Assembly: GCA_040081555.1 (NCBI GenBank) | Contig: JBEBGG010000057.1 | Location: 1-21,738 of the forward strand | Direction of reading: 5' to 3' | DNA from: CADEEX01 sp040081555 | GTDB lineage: Bacteria > Acidobacteriota > Vicinamibacteria > Vicinamibacterales > CAVVIG01 | DNA length: 21,738 bases | Shown here: positions 1 to 6,967 of the stretch, in pieces | Numbering within the stretch: the stretch's first letter is position 1 | Layout of the letters: the number at the start of each line of letters is the position of its first letter | Position numbers and translations under genes: made by a program | Notes under the pieces: generated by a model | The model's database searches: none | The model's input: the letters and a program-made list of their open reading frames with translations, nothing else | What the model was told of the DNA's origin: nothing

Positions 1-302
1 ATGCAGACCCGCTCGATCGCGTCGCGCCCGGGGCCAGGCGGGTAGATCTCATCGTAGCTGGCGTAAAGGATCTCCTTCTTGGGTGGCAGCACGCCGTTTC
101 CAGCCCGCGCCTCAGCGGGATCCACAGAAGTCGGATACGCGTTCGGATCCTTCGAGTCGTGCATGCGCACCGTGAGAGCGGGATTGGTGCCCGCCTTCAC
201 CGTGACCGACACGGCTCCGGTGATAACCAGCACGAACGCGGTCACGAGCATCGTGACCCCTCGTCGGCTGCCGGGCCGTGGTGTTGCCTTCAATGTTTCC
301 AT
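1..302 (-). CDS. exported or membrane-anchored protein, C-terminus cut by window edge
   Basis: An open frame begins with ATG at 302 and runs off the left edge after 100 codons with no stop. A GAGGAG-type ribosome binding site lies at about 310-317. Residues 1-15 are basic (ATPRPGSRRG) and residues 16-33 form one hydrophobic segment (TMLVTAFVLVITGAVSVTV), so it is a signal anchor or uncleaved signal peptide. The visible mature part is polar and Pro-rich, with KEILYASYDEIYPPGPGRD, and ends in Val-Cys at the edge. A Cys at this point could begin a CxxCH heme motif, which would suit the cytochrome-rich surroundings, but this cannot be seen. I do not recognise the family. It is divergent from the cytochrome gene at 943. 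Confidence 0.6.
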   Translation of the reverse strand, partial: METLKATPRPGSRRGVTMLVTAFVLVITGAVSVTVKAGTNPALTVRMHDSKDPNAYPTSVDPAEARAGNGVLPPKKEILYASYDEIYPPGPGRDAIERVC

Positions 303-750
303 AGTGTCTCTCTCCTCGAACGTGCCGAAATGGCTGCACCTGTCAGACGGTCCATCAACTGTTCAATATCGGGGATCAATTGCCCACGCCCCAGCACTCG
401 CGCCACCCACCGTGCTCGTGGGCGTGTGACATGGTATGCCTGGACCTTCATGAACGCACCTAGATTGTGCACTATCGGTCGTCCCTGACGCGACTGTCAC
501 TCACGCCGCCCGGGGGCACGGGCGTCTCAGGGAAACCTGACTTCGCCCCGACCGTCGTCGGCGGCTGGGCAGAGCCGGCCCGAGGCGGACGGGCGGTGCA
601 GGCCGCACAGGCCGCAGCCTACCTAAACAAACTGTCAGCGGGATTTGATCACGTGGGCATGACACCGCCTGCATGCGTCTTGCGCGCGACAGATAGACAA
701 CGCCGCTCGTCCACACAGACATCGGCGACCCGACAGAAGTGCGGTGTGCA

Positions 751-777
751 ACGGTTGCGGTGCGTACGGTTGCGGTG
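751..777 (+). repeat. 12-bp direct repeat, 15-bp period
   Basis: ACGGTTGCGGTG occurs at 751-762 and again, identical, at 766-777. A partial copy (GCGGTG) lies at 741-746. The two full copies overlap the putative -35 and spacer of the promoter candidate at 755-783, so this could be a tandem activator or repressor site for the downstream cytochrome operon. The repeat is seen directly; the regulatory role is inferred. Confidence 0.5.
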
Positions 778-783
778 TATAGT
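755..783 (+). promoter_or_regulatory. candidate sigma70-type promoter for the cytochrome/MoxR operon
   Basis: TTGCGG at 755-760 is followed after exactly 17 bp by TATAGT at 778-783, the latter matching 5 of 6 bases of TATAAT. Transcription from here would give a leader of about 150 nt before the start at 943. The -35 is only a half match, so the call rests on the -10, the spacing and the coincident 12-bp direct repeat. Confidence 0.35.
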
Positions 784-942
784 TTCGACGCACTCGGGCG
801 TTCTATCGTTGGCCTTTCTCGCGGTTCCGTAACATGGAGAGATTGCTGCCGGCGGGAGGCTAATGGCCAGGGAATGTCCGGAGCCGAGGTGGTCCTTTTG
901 GATACGCCGTAGGCGCAATTACGAGTCTCACCAGGAGGGCAC

Positions 943-1446
943 ATGCGAAGAACGGTCAGCGTCATGGTCGGGTTGTTGTTCATGGTCAACGTCGCGTCGG
1001 CACAGGCGCCGGCGCCTCAGCCGTACGGAACCCTCGCTCAGTTGATGCGCGGAATCTTCTTCCCGAACGCAAATATTCTCTTCGACGTCCAGCAGCACGA
1101 TCCGGCCAAGCCCAAGGCGGAGGATAAGAGCGGTACCGTGACCGCAACGTTCTCCAACATCTATACCGGCTGGCAGGTGGTCGAGAATAGTGCGCTGGCG
1201 CTGGCCGAGAGCGCGACTCTGCTTTCGATCGCGGGGCGCAAGTGCGAGAACGGAAAGCCGGCGCCAACCGCTCGAGCCGACTGGCAGCAGTTCACCAAGG
1301 AACTCGTGACCGCGTCGCAGGCGATGGCCGCGGCGGCCCGCTCGAAGAATCTTGAATTGGCGCAAGACAAGACCAACGATGTCGCCGGCGCGTGCGAGAA
1401 CTGCCACACCGCCTATCGCGACAAGACTCCACGATGCATCCCGTAA
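943..1446 (+). CDS. exported monoheme cytochrome c, C-terminal heme (cytochrome c'-like)
   Basis: A 167-residue protein with a Sec signal peptide (residues 1-20, cleavage after ASA) and a single heme motif at the far C-terminus, CENCH at 151-155. A heme at the end of a predicted helical chain (helical stretches about 70-95 and 112-150) is the arrangement of the cytochrome c' / four-helix-bundle class, so a periplasmic electron carrier or gas-binding heme protein is likely. No obvious distal Met ligand follows the heme. An AGGAGG site at 933-938 supports the start. It is the first gene of a four-gene run, with 45 nt before the next gene. A related protein with the same CENCH ending is at 20618-21229. 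Two further Cys (101, 164) are unusual and could form a disulfide. Confidence 0.82.
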   Translation: MRRTVSVMVGLLFMVNVASAQAPAPQPYGTLAQLMRGIFFPNANILFDVQQHDPAKPKAEDKSGTVTATFSNIYTGWQVVENSALALAESATLLSIAGRKCENGKPAPTARADWQQFTKELVTASQAMAAAARSKNLELAQDKTNDVAGACENCHTAYRDKTPRCIP

Positions 1447-1491
1447 GGGTCGTATTCGCCATATCGAATTCCATTCCAGGAGTCGGCAACG

Positions 1492-2016
1492 TTGCTACGC
1501 GCCTTATTTGAAGCGGTCGCCAATCAGCCGTCGAGTGTCGCGATTCGCGAGTCCGTTTACGGCTACCCAACCCTTCTCACGGCCCATGTGCTCGGCATGT
1601 GCTTGTTTGGCGGCCTGATCGCCATGATGGACCTGCGGCTGGCGGGTCTCGGAAACTTGAGCACCTCGTGCACTGATCTGCAAAAACGTCTGTTCCCGTG
1701 GCAGATGATTGGCGTGGCGGTGAGTTTTTCCACCGGCATCGCGCTCGTCTACAGCGATCCGATGCGGTTCTACGGTAATTTTTTCTTCTGGCTGAAGAAC
1801 CTGTTGCTGCTGCTGGCGCTGGTGAACGCCGTCATATTTCATCAGACCACATATCGCTCGGTGACCACGTGGGACCGTGACCCGGCGCCGCCGTTTGGGG
1901 CCAGGCTCGCAGGATTTTTGTCGCTCGGTTTGTGGGTGGCGATCATCGTTACTGGTCGGATGATTGCCTACAGCGGGCTGGTGCCAGCCTGGTGGGTCGC
2001 GTTGAAGCTCTCGTGA
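1492..2016 (+). CDS. four-helix integral membrane protein, DUF6644-like, copy 1
   Basis: A 174-residue membrane protein starting with TTG at 1492, placed 9 nt after an AGGAG site (1478-1482). Four hydrophobic segments lie at about 25-47, 68-88, 98-118 and 140-160. Landmarks are His32 inside helix 1, the DLRL motif (47-50) at its end, FWLK with Lys102 before helix 3, and Gly-Arg at 155-156 in helix 4. The next gene encodes a paralog with the same landmarks. I associate the pattern with the DUF6644-type family, whose function is unknown. The intramembrane His and the adjacent cytochrome gene make a heme b or redox role possible, but that is inference. The TTG start suggests modest expression. 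Confidence 0.75.
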   Translation: MLRALFEAVANQPSSVAIRESVYGYPTLLTAHVLGMCLFGGLIAMMDLRLAGLGNLSTSCTDLQKRLFPWQMIGVAVSFSTGIALVYSDPMRFYGNFFFWLKNLLLLLALVNAVIFHQTTYRSVTTWDRDPAPPFGARLAGFLSLGLWVAIIVTGRMIAYSGLVPAWWVALKLS

Positions 2017-2032
2017 AGGGGACGAACCGATA

Positions 2033-2512
2033 ATGTCGTTTCTGCCGTTTTTCAAGTGGATGGAGCAGCTCAGTATCAGTCACACGATCCAGAGTGGGGC
2101 CTGGTACAACCCGATCCTCCAAGTGACGCACCTGAGCGCCTTGGCGCTGTTTGCCGGCGCAATGCTGGTCGTGGACCTGCGGCTCTTGGGCCAGGGGCTC
2201 ACGAACCGGCCGCTGGCGCAGGTGTCTCGTGATGCGCACCCGTGGCTCATCAGTGGTTTCGTCGTGTTGATCCTGACGGGTATTCCTCAGCTGCTAGCGC
2301 TCTCCATGAAGGAGTACTACAGCGATTTCTTCTGGTGGAAGATGGAGGGACTCATCGTCGCCACCATCTTCACCTTCACTATCCGGCGTAAAGCGTCTCT
2401 TGCCGATGAAGCCGCACTGGGCCCGTACCGGGGCAAGATAGTGGCGCTGGTGTCAATTGTGCTGTGGACCGGGGTCACGATCGGCGCACGCCTGATCGGC
2501 TTGCTGTCCTAA
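2033..2512 (+). CDS. four-helix integral membrane protein, DUF6644-like, copy 2
   Basis: A 159-residue membrane protein and paralog of the preceding gene. Hydrophobic segments lie at about 28-52, 72-92, 99-117 and 136-158. Landmarks shared with copy 1 are His33 in helix 1, DLRL (48-51), Lys103 in FFWWK, and GAR (151-153). It also has His69 just before helix 2, where copy 1 has Phe68-Pro-Trp, so only this copy has two candidate axial His residues near the same membrane face. The GAAGGGGA ribosome binding site (2015-2022) overlaps the stop codon of copy 1, so translation is probably coupled and the two may form a heterodimer. Function is unknown. Confidence 0.75.
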   Translation: MSFLPFFKWMEQLSISHTIQSGAWYNPILQVTHLSALALFAGAMLVVDLRLLGQGLTNRPLAQVSRDAHPWLISGFVVLILTGIPQLLALSMKEYYSDFFWWKMEGLIVATIFTFTIRRKASLADEAALGPYRGKIVALVSIVLWTGVTIGARLIGLLS

Positions 2513-2548
2513 CGTATTCGACCGGGCTGTCTCAGCCAGGCGACCATC

Positions 2549-3589
2549 GTGCATCCAGACCTCTCGGAAGCCATCGATTTTCATCACGCGATCCTGGCTG
2601 AGGGTCGCAAGGCGCTCGTGGGATACGAGACGGCGAAGGCTTTGGCCAACGTCGCGCTTTTTTCTGAGATTCCCACCACCTACGACAAGAACGGAGACCG
2701 TCAGGTCAACGCCGCCAATCTTCTACTCCGCGGCGTCCCAGGCGTCGGCAAGACGTTCTTCGGCGTGATTCTGGCTGCCATCAGCGACGCGAAGTTTGCC
2801 CGCCTGCAGGGCCGGGCCGACCTACAGCCAACCGAGGTCGTCGGATTTCAGATGATCAATCCGGCCACCGGTGAACTGGTCACAGAGTTCGGGCCGCTGG
2901 CGTCGGCTGAAGTGATCCTGCTTGACGAGATCAATCGCATACCGCTCAAGTCTCAGAGCGCGTTCCTCGAGGCCCTGCAGGATCGTACTATCACGGTTGG
3001 CAAGGTCACCTGCGACCTTCCCGCGTTCAGCTTCGCCATCGCAACGATGAACCCGGTTGAACTCGGCCAGGGTACGTTCCCGCTATCTGAGGCCGCCACC
3101 GATCGCTTCGCGATCATGCTCAACATCGGCTACCTGCCGCCCGAAGAAGAGCGAAAGCTAGTCAACTTCGATTTCAAGCGGGTCAAGCTCGACGCACTCT
3201 TGTCGAAGGAACGCATCGTTCAGCTGCGGGCCGGTATCAACGAGAGGGTCTCGCTCCATGAGCAGATCGGCAAATACATCCAGAGCCTTGTCTCGGCCAC
3301 GCGGCCGTACAACGCCGCCACCGACTGGCGCACCCATTCCCCGTCGGAATTGGTGGAGCGTGGCGTCGATCTGGGTGCCTCGCCGAGAGCCACCATCTGT
3401 TGGGGCCGTCTCGCCAAGGTGTGGGCGCTTCTCGAACGCGGACGAACCGATGTGTACCCCGAGGACATACAGGATCTCGCCCCCTACGTCCTGGGCCATC
3501 GCTTGTGGCTCGGTCCCCACGCCGCGAGTCAAGGCCTGACGACCGACGCGGTGGTCGAGGACATCATCCGTCGAGTGCCGGTGCCCTGA
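2549..3589 (+). CDS. MoxR-family AAA+ ATPase
   Basis: A 346-residue soluble ATPase of the MoxR type. Walker A is GVPGVGKT (62-69), Walker B ILLDEINR (123-130), sensor 1 lies in ATMNP (Asn168), and the arginine finger is in TDRF (Arg186). The C-terminal lid runs from about 230. MoxR ATPases generally act as chaperone-like remodelers that help assemble or insert cofactors into protein complexes, usually with a von Willebrand factor A partner and DUF58 genes alongside. Neither partner is visible here; instead it closes a run with a cytochrome and two membrane proteins, 36 nt after the last. These may be its client complex (inference). The start is GTG at 2549 with only a weak AGG at 2538-2540, and no better start is available. 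Confidence 0.85.
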   Translation: MHPDLSEAIDFHHAILAEGRKALVGYETAKALANVALFSEIPTTYDKNGDRQVNAANLLLRGVPGVGKTFFGVILAAISDAKFARLQGRADLQPTEVVGFQMINPATGELVTEFGPLASAEVILLDEINRIPLKSQSAFLEALQDRTITVGKVTCDLPAFSFAIATMNPVELGQGTFPLSEAATDRFAIMLNIGYLPPEEERKLVNFDFKRVKLDALLSKERIVQLRAGINERVSLHEQIGKYIQSLVSATRPYNAATDWRTHSPSELVERGVDLGASPRATICWGRLAKVWALLERGRTDVYPEDIQDLAPYVLGHRLWLGPHAASQGLTTDAVVEDIIRRVPVP

Positions 3590-3835
3590 CCGCCACGAAC
3601 TGACGTCAGATTGTGGAAGAGCCCGGCGGCTCAAGGCCCCGGTCAGCTCGGCGTCCAAGGCCCAAGTGCTCCATGGGCGAAATACCGAACTACACATTTC
3701 TTTTGCTGGGCGTTCAGGCTCGTCATGACGACCTGATGCGGGACGCGCGCCAATTCGTACGCTGATCCAGCCGCTCGCGTGTCCCATATTTCTGGGTGGG
3801 GGCTTTCGACGGAGATCGACATATAATTCCCGCCC
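3590..3835. other. intergenic region between MoxR and MFS genes
   Basis: These 246 bp hold no supported gene. A perfect 10-bp palindrome CTGACGTCAG lies at 3600-3609, just after the MoxR stop. A short 5-bp stem (GAGCC/GGCTC, loop CGGC) lies at 3619-3632 and could be a weak terminator. The right end carries the TATAAT box listed separately. Confidence 0.5.
3822..3835 (+). promoter_or_regulatory. perfect -10 box placed for leaderless transcription of the MFS gene
   Basis: TATAAT at 3822-3827 ends 8 nt before the ATG at 3836. A start point 7-8 nt past a -10 box would fall on, or within a base or two of, the A of the ATG. There is no Shine-Dalgarno sequence in the intervening bases (the nearest GGAG, at 3811-3814, is over 20 nt away). 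A clear -35 element is not seen. Leaderless initiation is inferred from this geometry. Confidence 0.5.
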
Positions 3836-5035
3836 ATGACCAATCGCTGGTTCCCCGTTGTTGGCGGCGTCGTAATGAATCTGGCGCTTGGATCGCTCTA
3901 CGCGTGGAGCATCTTCGTGCTGCCGCTCGAGAAAGAGTTCGGCTGGTCTCGCGCCGACACGTCGTGGGTCTTTACCATCGCGATCGTCTGTTTCGCGCTC
4001 TCCTTCATCGTCGCTGGGAGACTTCAGGACCGGCGAGGGCCGAGGTTTTGCGCCCTCATCGGTGGAGTGCTTGTCAGCGGTGGCTTCATGCTCTGCAGCC
4101 TCACGAACTCGCTCCTGAGCCTGTACCTCTCTTTTGGTGTCGTCGTCGGCATCGGCAACGGTTTCGGCTATGCCGCAACCACTCCGGTCGGATCCAAGTG
4201 GTTCCCTGACAAGCGCGGGTTGGTCATCGGTCTCATGGTCGGAGGATACGGCGCCGGTTCGGCGATTCTCGGTCCACTTGCGACACGACTGATCACCGGA
4301 TACGGCTGGCGCCCGACCTTCTTGCTCCTCGGTGCGGCGTTTTTCGTGATGACGATGGCTGGCGCTGCCCTCCTAAAGAATCCGCCGGCAGGCTACCGCC
4401 CGCCCAACTGGAAGCCAACGCCTGGCGCCACGCCGGCGGGGACGGAGATGACGACACGCGAGATGCTGAGAACGCCGACGTTCTACGCTCTCTGGGTCGC
4501 CTACTGCCTGGGGGTGACGTCCGGCCTCATGGTCATCAGCCAACTCGTTCCGTTCGCGCGTAACGCAGGTCTGAGCGCCGCGCAAGCCACCTTCGCGGTC
4601 ACCGTGGGCGCCTTCGGCAACGCCGGCGGCCGCATTCTCTCCGGGTGGATGTCCGACACGCTGGGTCGAGTCCAGACGCTCAAGATCATGCTAGTCGTCT
4701 CGGCGCTTGCCATGCCGTCGCTGTACCTGCTCCGGGATCAGGTCGTGCCGTTCTACGTCCTGATGGCGCTCGTCTATTGGTGCTACGGCACGCAGCTGTC
4801 GGTGTTTGCCTCGACAACTGCGGATTTCTACGGCACAAAGAATCTGGGCATGAACTACGGGCTGCTGTTCACGGCCTGGGGCGCGGCCGGAGTGCTAGGG
4901 CCAGTGGTGGCTGGCCGCGTGTTCGTAACGTTTGGCGAATACCGCTACGCGTTCTTCGCCGCTGCCGCACTGGCGCTGATTGCATTCGCCTCGCTCTCGT
5001 TGCGAATGCCAGGTCAAAACCGAGCTGCCGCGTAG
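3836..5035 (+). CDS. MFS transporter, oxalate/formate antiporter (OFA) type
   Basis: A 399-residue inner-membrane transporter with about 12 hydrophobic segments and a central cytoplasmic loop at 181-207 (KNPPAGYRPPNW). The opening NRWFPVVGG followed by GSLYAWSIF and FGWSR, the motif-A-like GRLQDRRGPR (61-70) and KWFPDKRGL (121-129) are typical of OFA-family porters for small carboxylates. In the oxalate transporter OxlT a Lys in helix 11 (YTAKG) binds substrate; the matching place here reads FTAWG with Trp348, so oxalate is unlikely and a different monocarboxylate or aromatic acid is more plausible. It stands alone after a 246-bp gap, with its own promoter and no ribosome binding site. It is convergent with the PQQ dehydrogenase gene. 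Confidence 0.85.
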   Translation: MTNRWFPVVGGVVMNLALGSLYAWSIFVLPLEKEFGWSRADTSWVFTIAIVCFALSFIVAGRLQDRRGPRFCALIGGVLVSGGFMLCSLTNSLLSLYLSFGVVVGIGNGFGYAATTPVGSKWFPDKRGLVIGLMVGGYGAGSAILGPLATRLITGYGWRPTFLLLGAAFFVMTMAGAALLKNPPAGYRPPNWKPTPGATPAGTEMTTREMLRTPTFYALWVAYCLGVTSGLMVISQLVPFARNAGLSAAQATFAVTVGAFGNAGGRILSGWMSDTLGRVQTLKIMLVVSALAMPSLYLLRDQVVPFYVLMALVYWCYGTQLSVFASTTADFYGTKNLGMNYGLLFTAWGAAGVLGPVVAGRVFVTFGEYRYAFFAAAALALIAFASLSLRMPGQNRAAA

Positions 5036-5228
5036 ATCGGCCACGAGAGCCCATTAGCTGAATGCTCGAGCGGCTGCCACGCCCGGGCCCGACCTACTCG
5101 GTTCCTGGCGGCGATCGCGTCTGCTCGCCCCGCCCGTATCTGCAGAAGCACTGAGACAGCCGCCATCGTCTCTTCCCACGGGAGAAGGAACATGACGGAG
5201 GAGGGTCTTACCGCTTCTCTGACGTAGC

Positions 5229-5265
5229 AATGGGTAGTGTGGGCCTCTGGCCCGCACTACCCATT
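5229..5265. terminator. 17-bp hairpin between convergent genes
   Basis: The arm AATGGGTAGTGTGGGCC (5229-5245) pairs with GGCCCGCACTACCCATT (5249-5265) across a TCT loop, with one G-T wobble and no mismatch. It lies 30 nt after the PQQ dehydrogenase stop (5296, minus) and about 190 nt after the MFS stop (plus), so it can terminate both. U-runs on either side are weak (TTGTCTG on plus, TTGCTAC on minus). Confidence 0.65.
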
Positions 5266-5295
5266 GTCTGAATGAGGACGCGGATGTGGAGCGCC

Positions 5296-6957
5296 CTAGC
5301 GCTGCACGTCCGCATCCGGAAGCGCAAACGCCGTGAGCGTCGCCCCTGACGGCATTACGATGTGCTGCTTTCCGTCGAGCATGTAGGTCGTTGCCGAGGC
5401 GTAGATTCCCGACCCGGTCTGGTAGTGCCAAAGAGACTTACCAGTTCGGCCGTCGAAGGCGATGAAATTTCCTTCGTTATCTCCGGTAAAGACCAGACCT
5501 GACGCGGTGGAGGTTACTCCCGCCGACGTCGGGGAGGTGTACCTGAATTCCCACCGCTGAGCGCCAGTCGTCGGATCGATGGCGCGCAACGCTCCGTAGG
5601 TGCCTCCCGCTGGCTCTGACGCGACACCTGCGCCGCCGCGAAAGCTGTCACCGGCAACGTAGTCCACCTTCCACGCGTAGAACGTCATGCATCCTTCGCG
5701 GGCGGTGATGAACAGGAGTCCGAGCTTCGGGTCGTATGACGGTGTCATGAAATTTGTCGCGCCCGCCGCGGCCGGACAGACCAACGCCCCTTTTTCGGTC
5801 GGTATCGTGTTCGGCAGTACTTTCGGCCGCCCGTCGGCGCCGATCTCCTTGGCCCACGTGGTGTTGGCGAACGGCTTCCCCAGCAGCATCTTGCCGGTCT
5901 CGCGGTCGAGCACATAGAAGAACCCGTTGCGATTGGCGTTCAGTACGACCTTCCGCCGCTGGCCGTTCAGCATGATGTCGGCGAGCACCGGCACATGGGT
6001 AGCGTCGTAGTCCCACACGTCGTGCGGGGTGAACTGAAAGTGCCACCGCACCTTGCCGGTGTCGGCGTCGAGGGCAACAAACGACGCCGCGTAGAGATTG
6101 TCTCCGGGCCGATCGCCGCCGTACATTTGTGGTCCGGCGTTACCTGTACCCCAGATTACGAGGTTCAGTTCGGGATCGTAGCTCCCGATCTGCCAAGTCG
6201 CGCCGCCACCCGTCGCCCAGGAATCGTTGTCCTTGCTCCAACTGTCGTTGCCGGGCTCACCGGGCGCCGGAATGGTGTGGAATCGCCATGCGCGCTTGCC
6301 GGTCTTCGCATCGTAGGCGTCGATGAACCCGCGCACGCCGTACTCGCCTCCGCCCATGCCGATGAGCACCTTGTCCTTGACGACCAACGGCGCCGACGTC
6401 GACGAGTATGCTGCCTTGTAGTCACCAAGCACGGCGTCCCATACGATCGCGCCGGTCTTGCGGTCCATCGCGAGCAGATGCGCATCAAGGGTGGCCATGT
6501 AGAGCGTGTCCCCCAGGATACCGAAGCCCCGGTTCACGCGGCCGCAGCACACCACCACGCCATCGGGAAGGTCGCGCCGGTACCGCCAGATCGTTCGTCC
6601 GGTGCGCGCATCCAGCGCCCACGCGAGATTGTTGGCCCCTGTCACGTAGAGCACTCCGTCCAGGACGATCGGCGTCGCCTCAAACTTCCCCGGCGTGTCC
6701 GTCTGGAACGTCCACTGCGGGCTCAGGTGCTTGACGTTCTCCGGCGTGATCTGCGTGAGCGGACTGTGACGCTGCCCAGAGTAGTCGCCCGAGAACGTCA
6801 ACCAGCGCGTCGGATCCTTGAGGCCCTGCAGCAGGTCCTGAAAGGTAATGGTGTTCGATGGCTGCTGTGCCGTGACCGCCGCCCCTCCCGCGAGAAGCCC
6901 GAGCACGCACACGGCGCCCACCGTGCCTAGAAGGCGTGAATATCCTGATCCGATCAT
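5296..6957 (-). CDS. PQQ-dependent alcohol dehydrogenase (quinoprotein), probably lanthanide-type
   Basis: A 553-residue periplasmic quinoprotein with a Sec signal peptide (residues 1-30). It oxidises an alcohol with PQQ and passes electrons to a cytochrome c. Repeated beta-propeller blades carry ALDARTGRTIWRY-like tryptophan-docking motifs. The vicinal disulfide that caps PQQ is Cys137-Cys138 (VVCCGRVNRG). Metal ligands match the family: Glu205 in GGGEYGVRG, Asn273 in GTGN and catalytic Asp316 in WDYD. Asp318, two residues on, is the extra Asp that marks lanthanide-dependent XoxF/ExaF-type enzymes and is Ala in calcium-dependent MxaF. At 553 residues it is shorter than the usual 580-600. Its GAGGAG site (6964-6969) overlaps the stop of the upstream cytochrome gene, indicating one operon. 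The substrate cannot be told. Confidence 0.9.
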   Translation of the reverse strand: MIGSGYSRLLGTVGAVCVLGLLAGGAAVTAQQPSNTITFQDLLQGLKDPTRWLTFSGDYSGQRHSPLTQITPENVKHLSPQWTFQTDTPGKFEATPIVLDGVLYVTGANNLAWALDARTGRTIWRYRRDLPDGVVVCCGRVNRGFGILGDTLYMATLDAHLLAMDRKTGAIVWDAVLGDYKAAYSSTSAPLVVKDKVLIGMGGGEYGVRGFIDAYDAKTGKRAWRFHTIPAPGEPGNDSWSKDNDSWATGGGATWQIGSYDPELNLVIWGTGNAGPQMYGGDRPGDNLYAASFVALDADTGKVRWHFQFTPHDVWDYDATHVPVLADIMLNGQRRKVVLNANRNGFFYVLDRETGKMLLGKPFANTTWAKEIGADGRPKVLPNTIPTEKGALVCPAAAGATNFMTPSYDPKLGLLFITAREGCMTFYAWKVDYVAGDSFRGGAGVASEPAGGTYGALRAIDPTTGAQRWEFRYTSPTSAGVTSTASGLVFTGDNEGNFIAFDGRTGKSLWHYQTGSGIYASATTYMLDGKQHIVMPSGATLTAFALPDADVQR

Positions 6958-6967
6958 CCGGGTCTCC

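Larger units (their letters stand above)
303..942. other. 640-bp intergenic region between divergent genes
   Basis: No convincing gene lies here. Several open frames cross it on both strands, but none has a ribosome binding site or a recognisable protein. It should hold the promoters for the minus-strand gene starting at 302 and the plus-strand operon starting at 943. The most structured part is 751-783, which has a direct repeat and a promoter-like pair, listed separately. The stretch 590-625 is rich in repeated 'gcaggccgca' words. Confidence 0.6.

Noticed and set aside
290..472. 60-codon minus-strand frame ahead of the edge-cut gene
   Set aside because: It reads fairly naturally (GQLIPDIEQLMDRL) but starts with GTG without a ribosome binding site and overlaps the start of the next gene in another frame; too short to support.
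3600..3609. CTGACGTCAG palindrome as a regulator site
   Set aside because: It is only 10 bp, lies directly after a stop codon and is not near a promoter-like element; chance occurrence is plausible.
5995..6930. 311-codon plus-strand frame opposite the PQQ dehydrogenase
   Set aside because: The minus-strand reading has all PQQ enzyme motifs; the plus reading is Arg/Val/His-rich with none.
2549..6957. Functional link between the MoxR ATPase and the PQQ dehydrogenase, as in methanol-oxidation clusters
   Set aside because: MoxR takes its name from such clusters, but here the genes are on opposite strands, with the MFS gene and a terminator-like hairpin between. The sequence gives no direct support.
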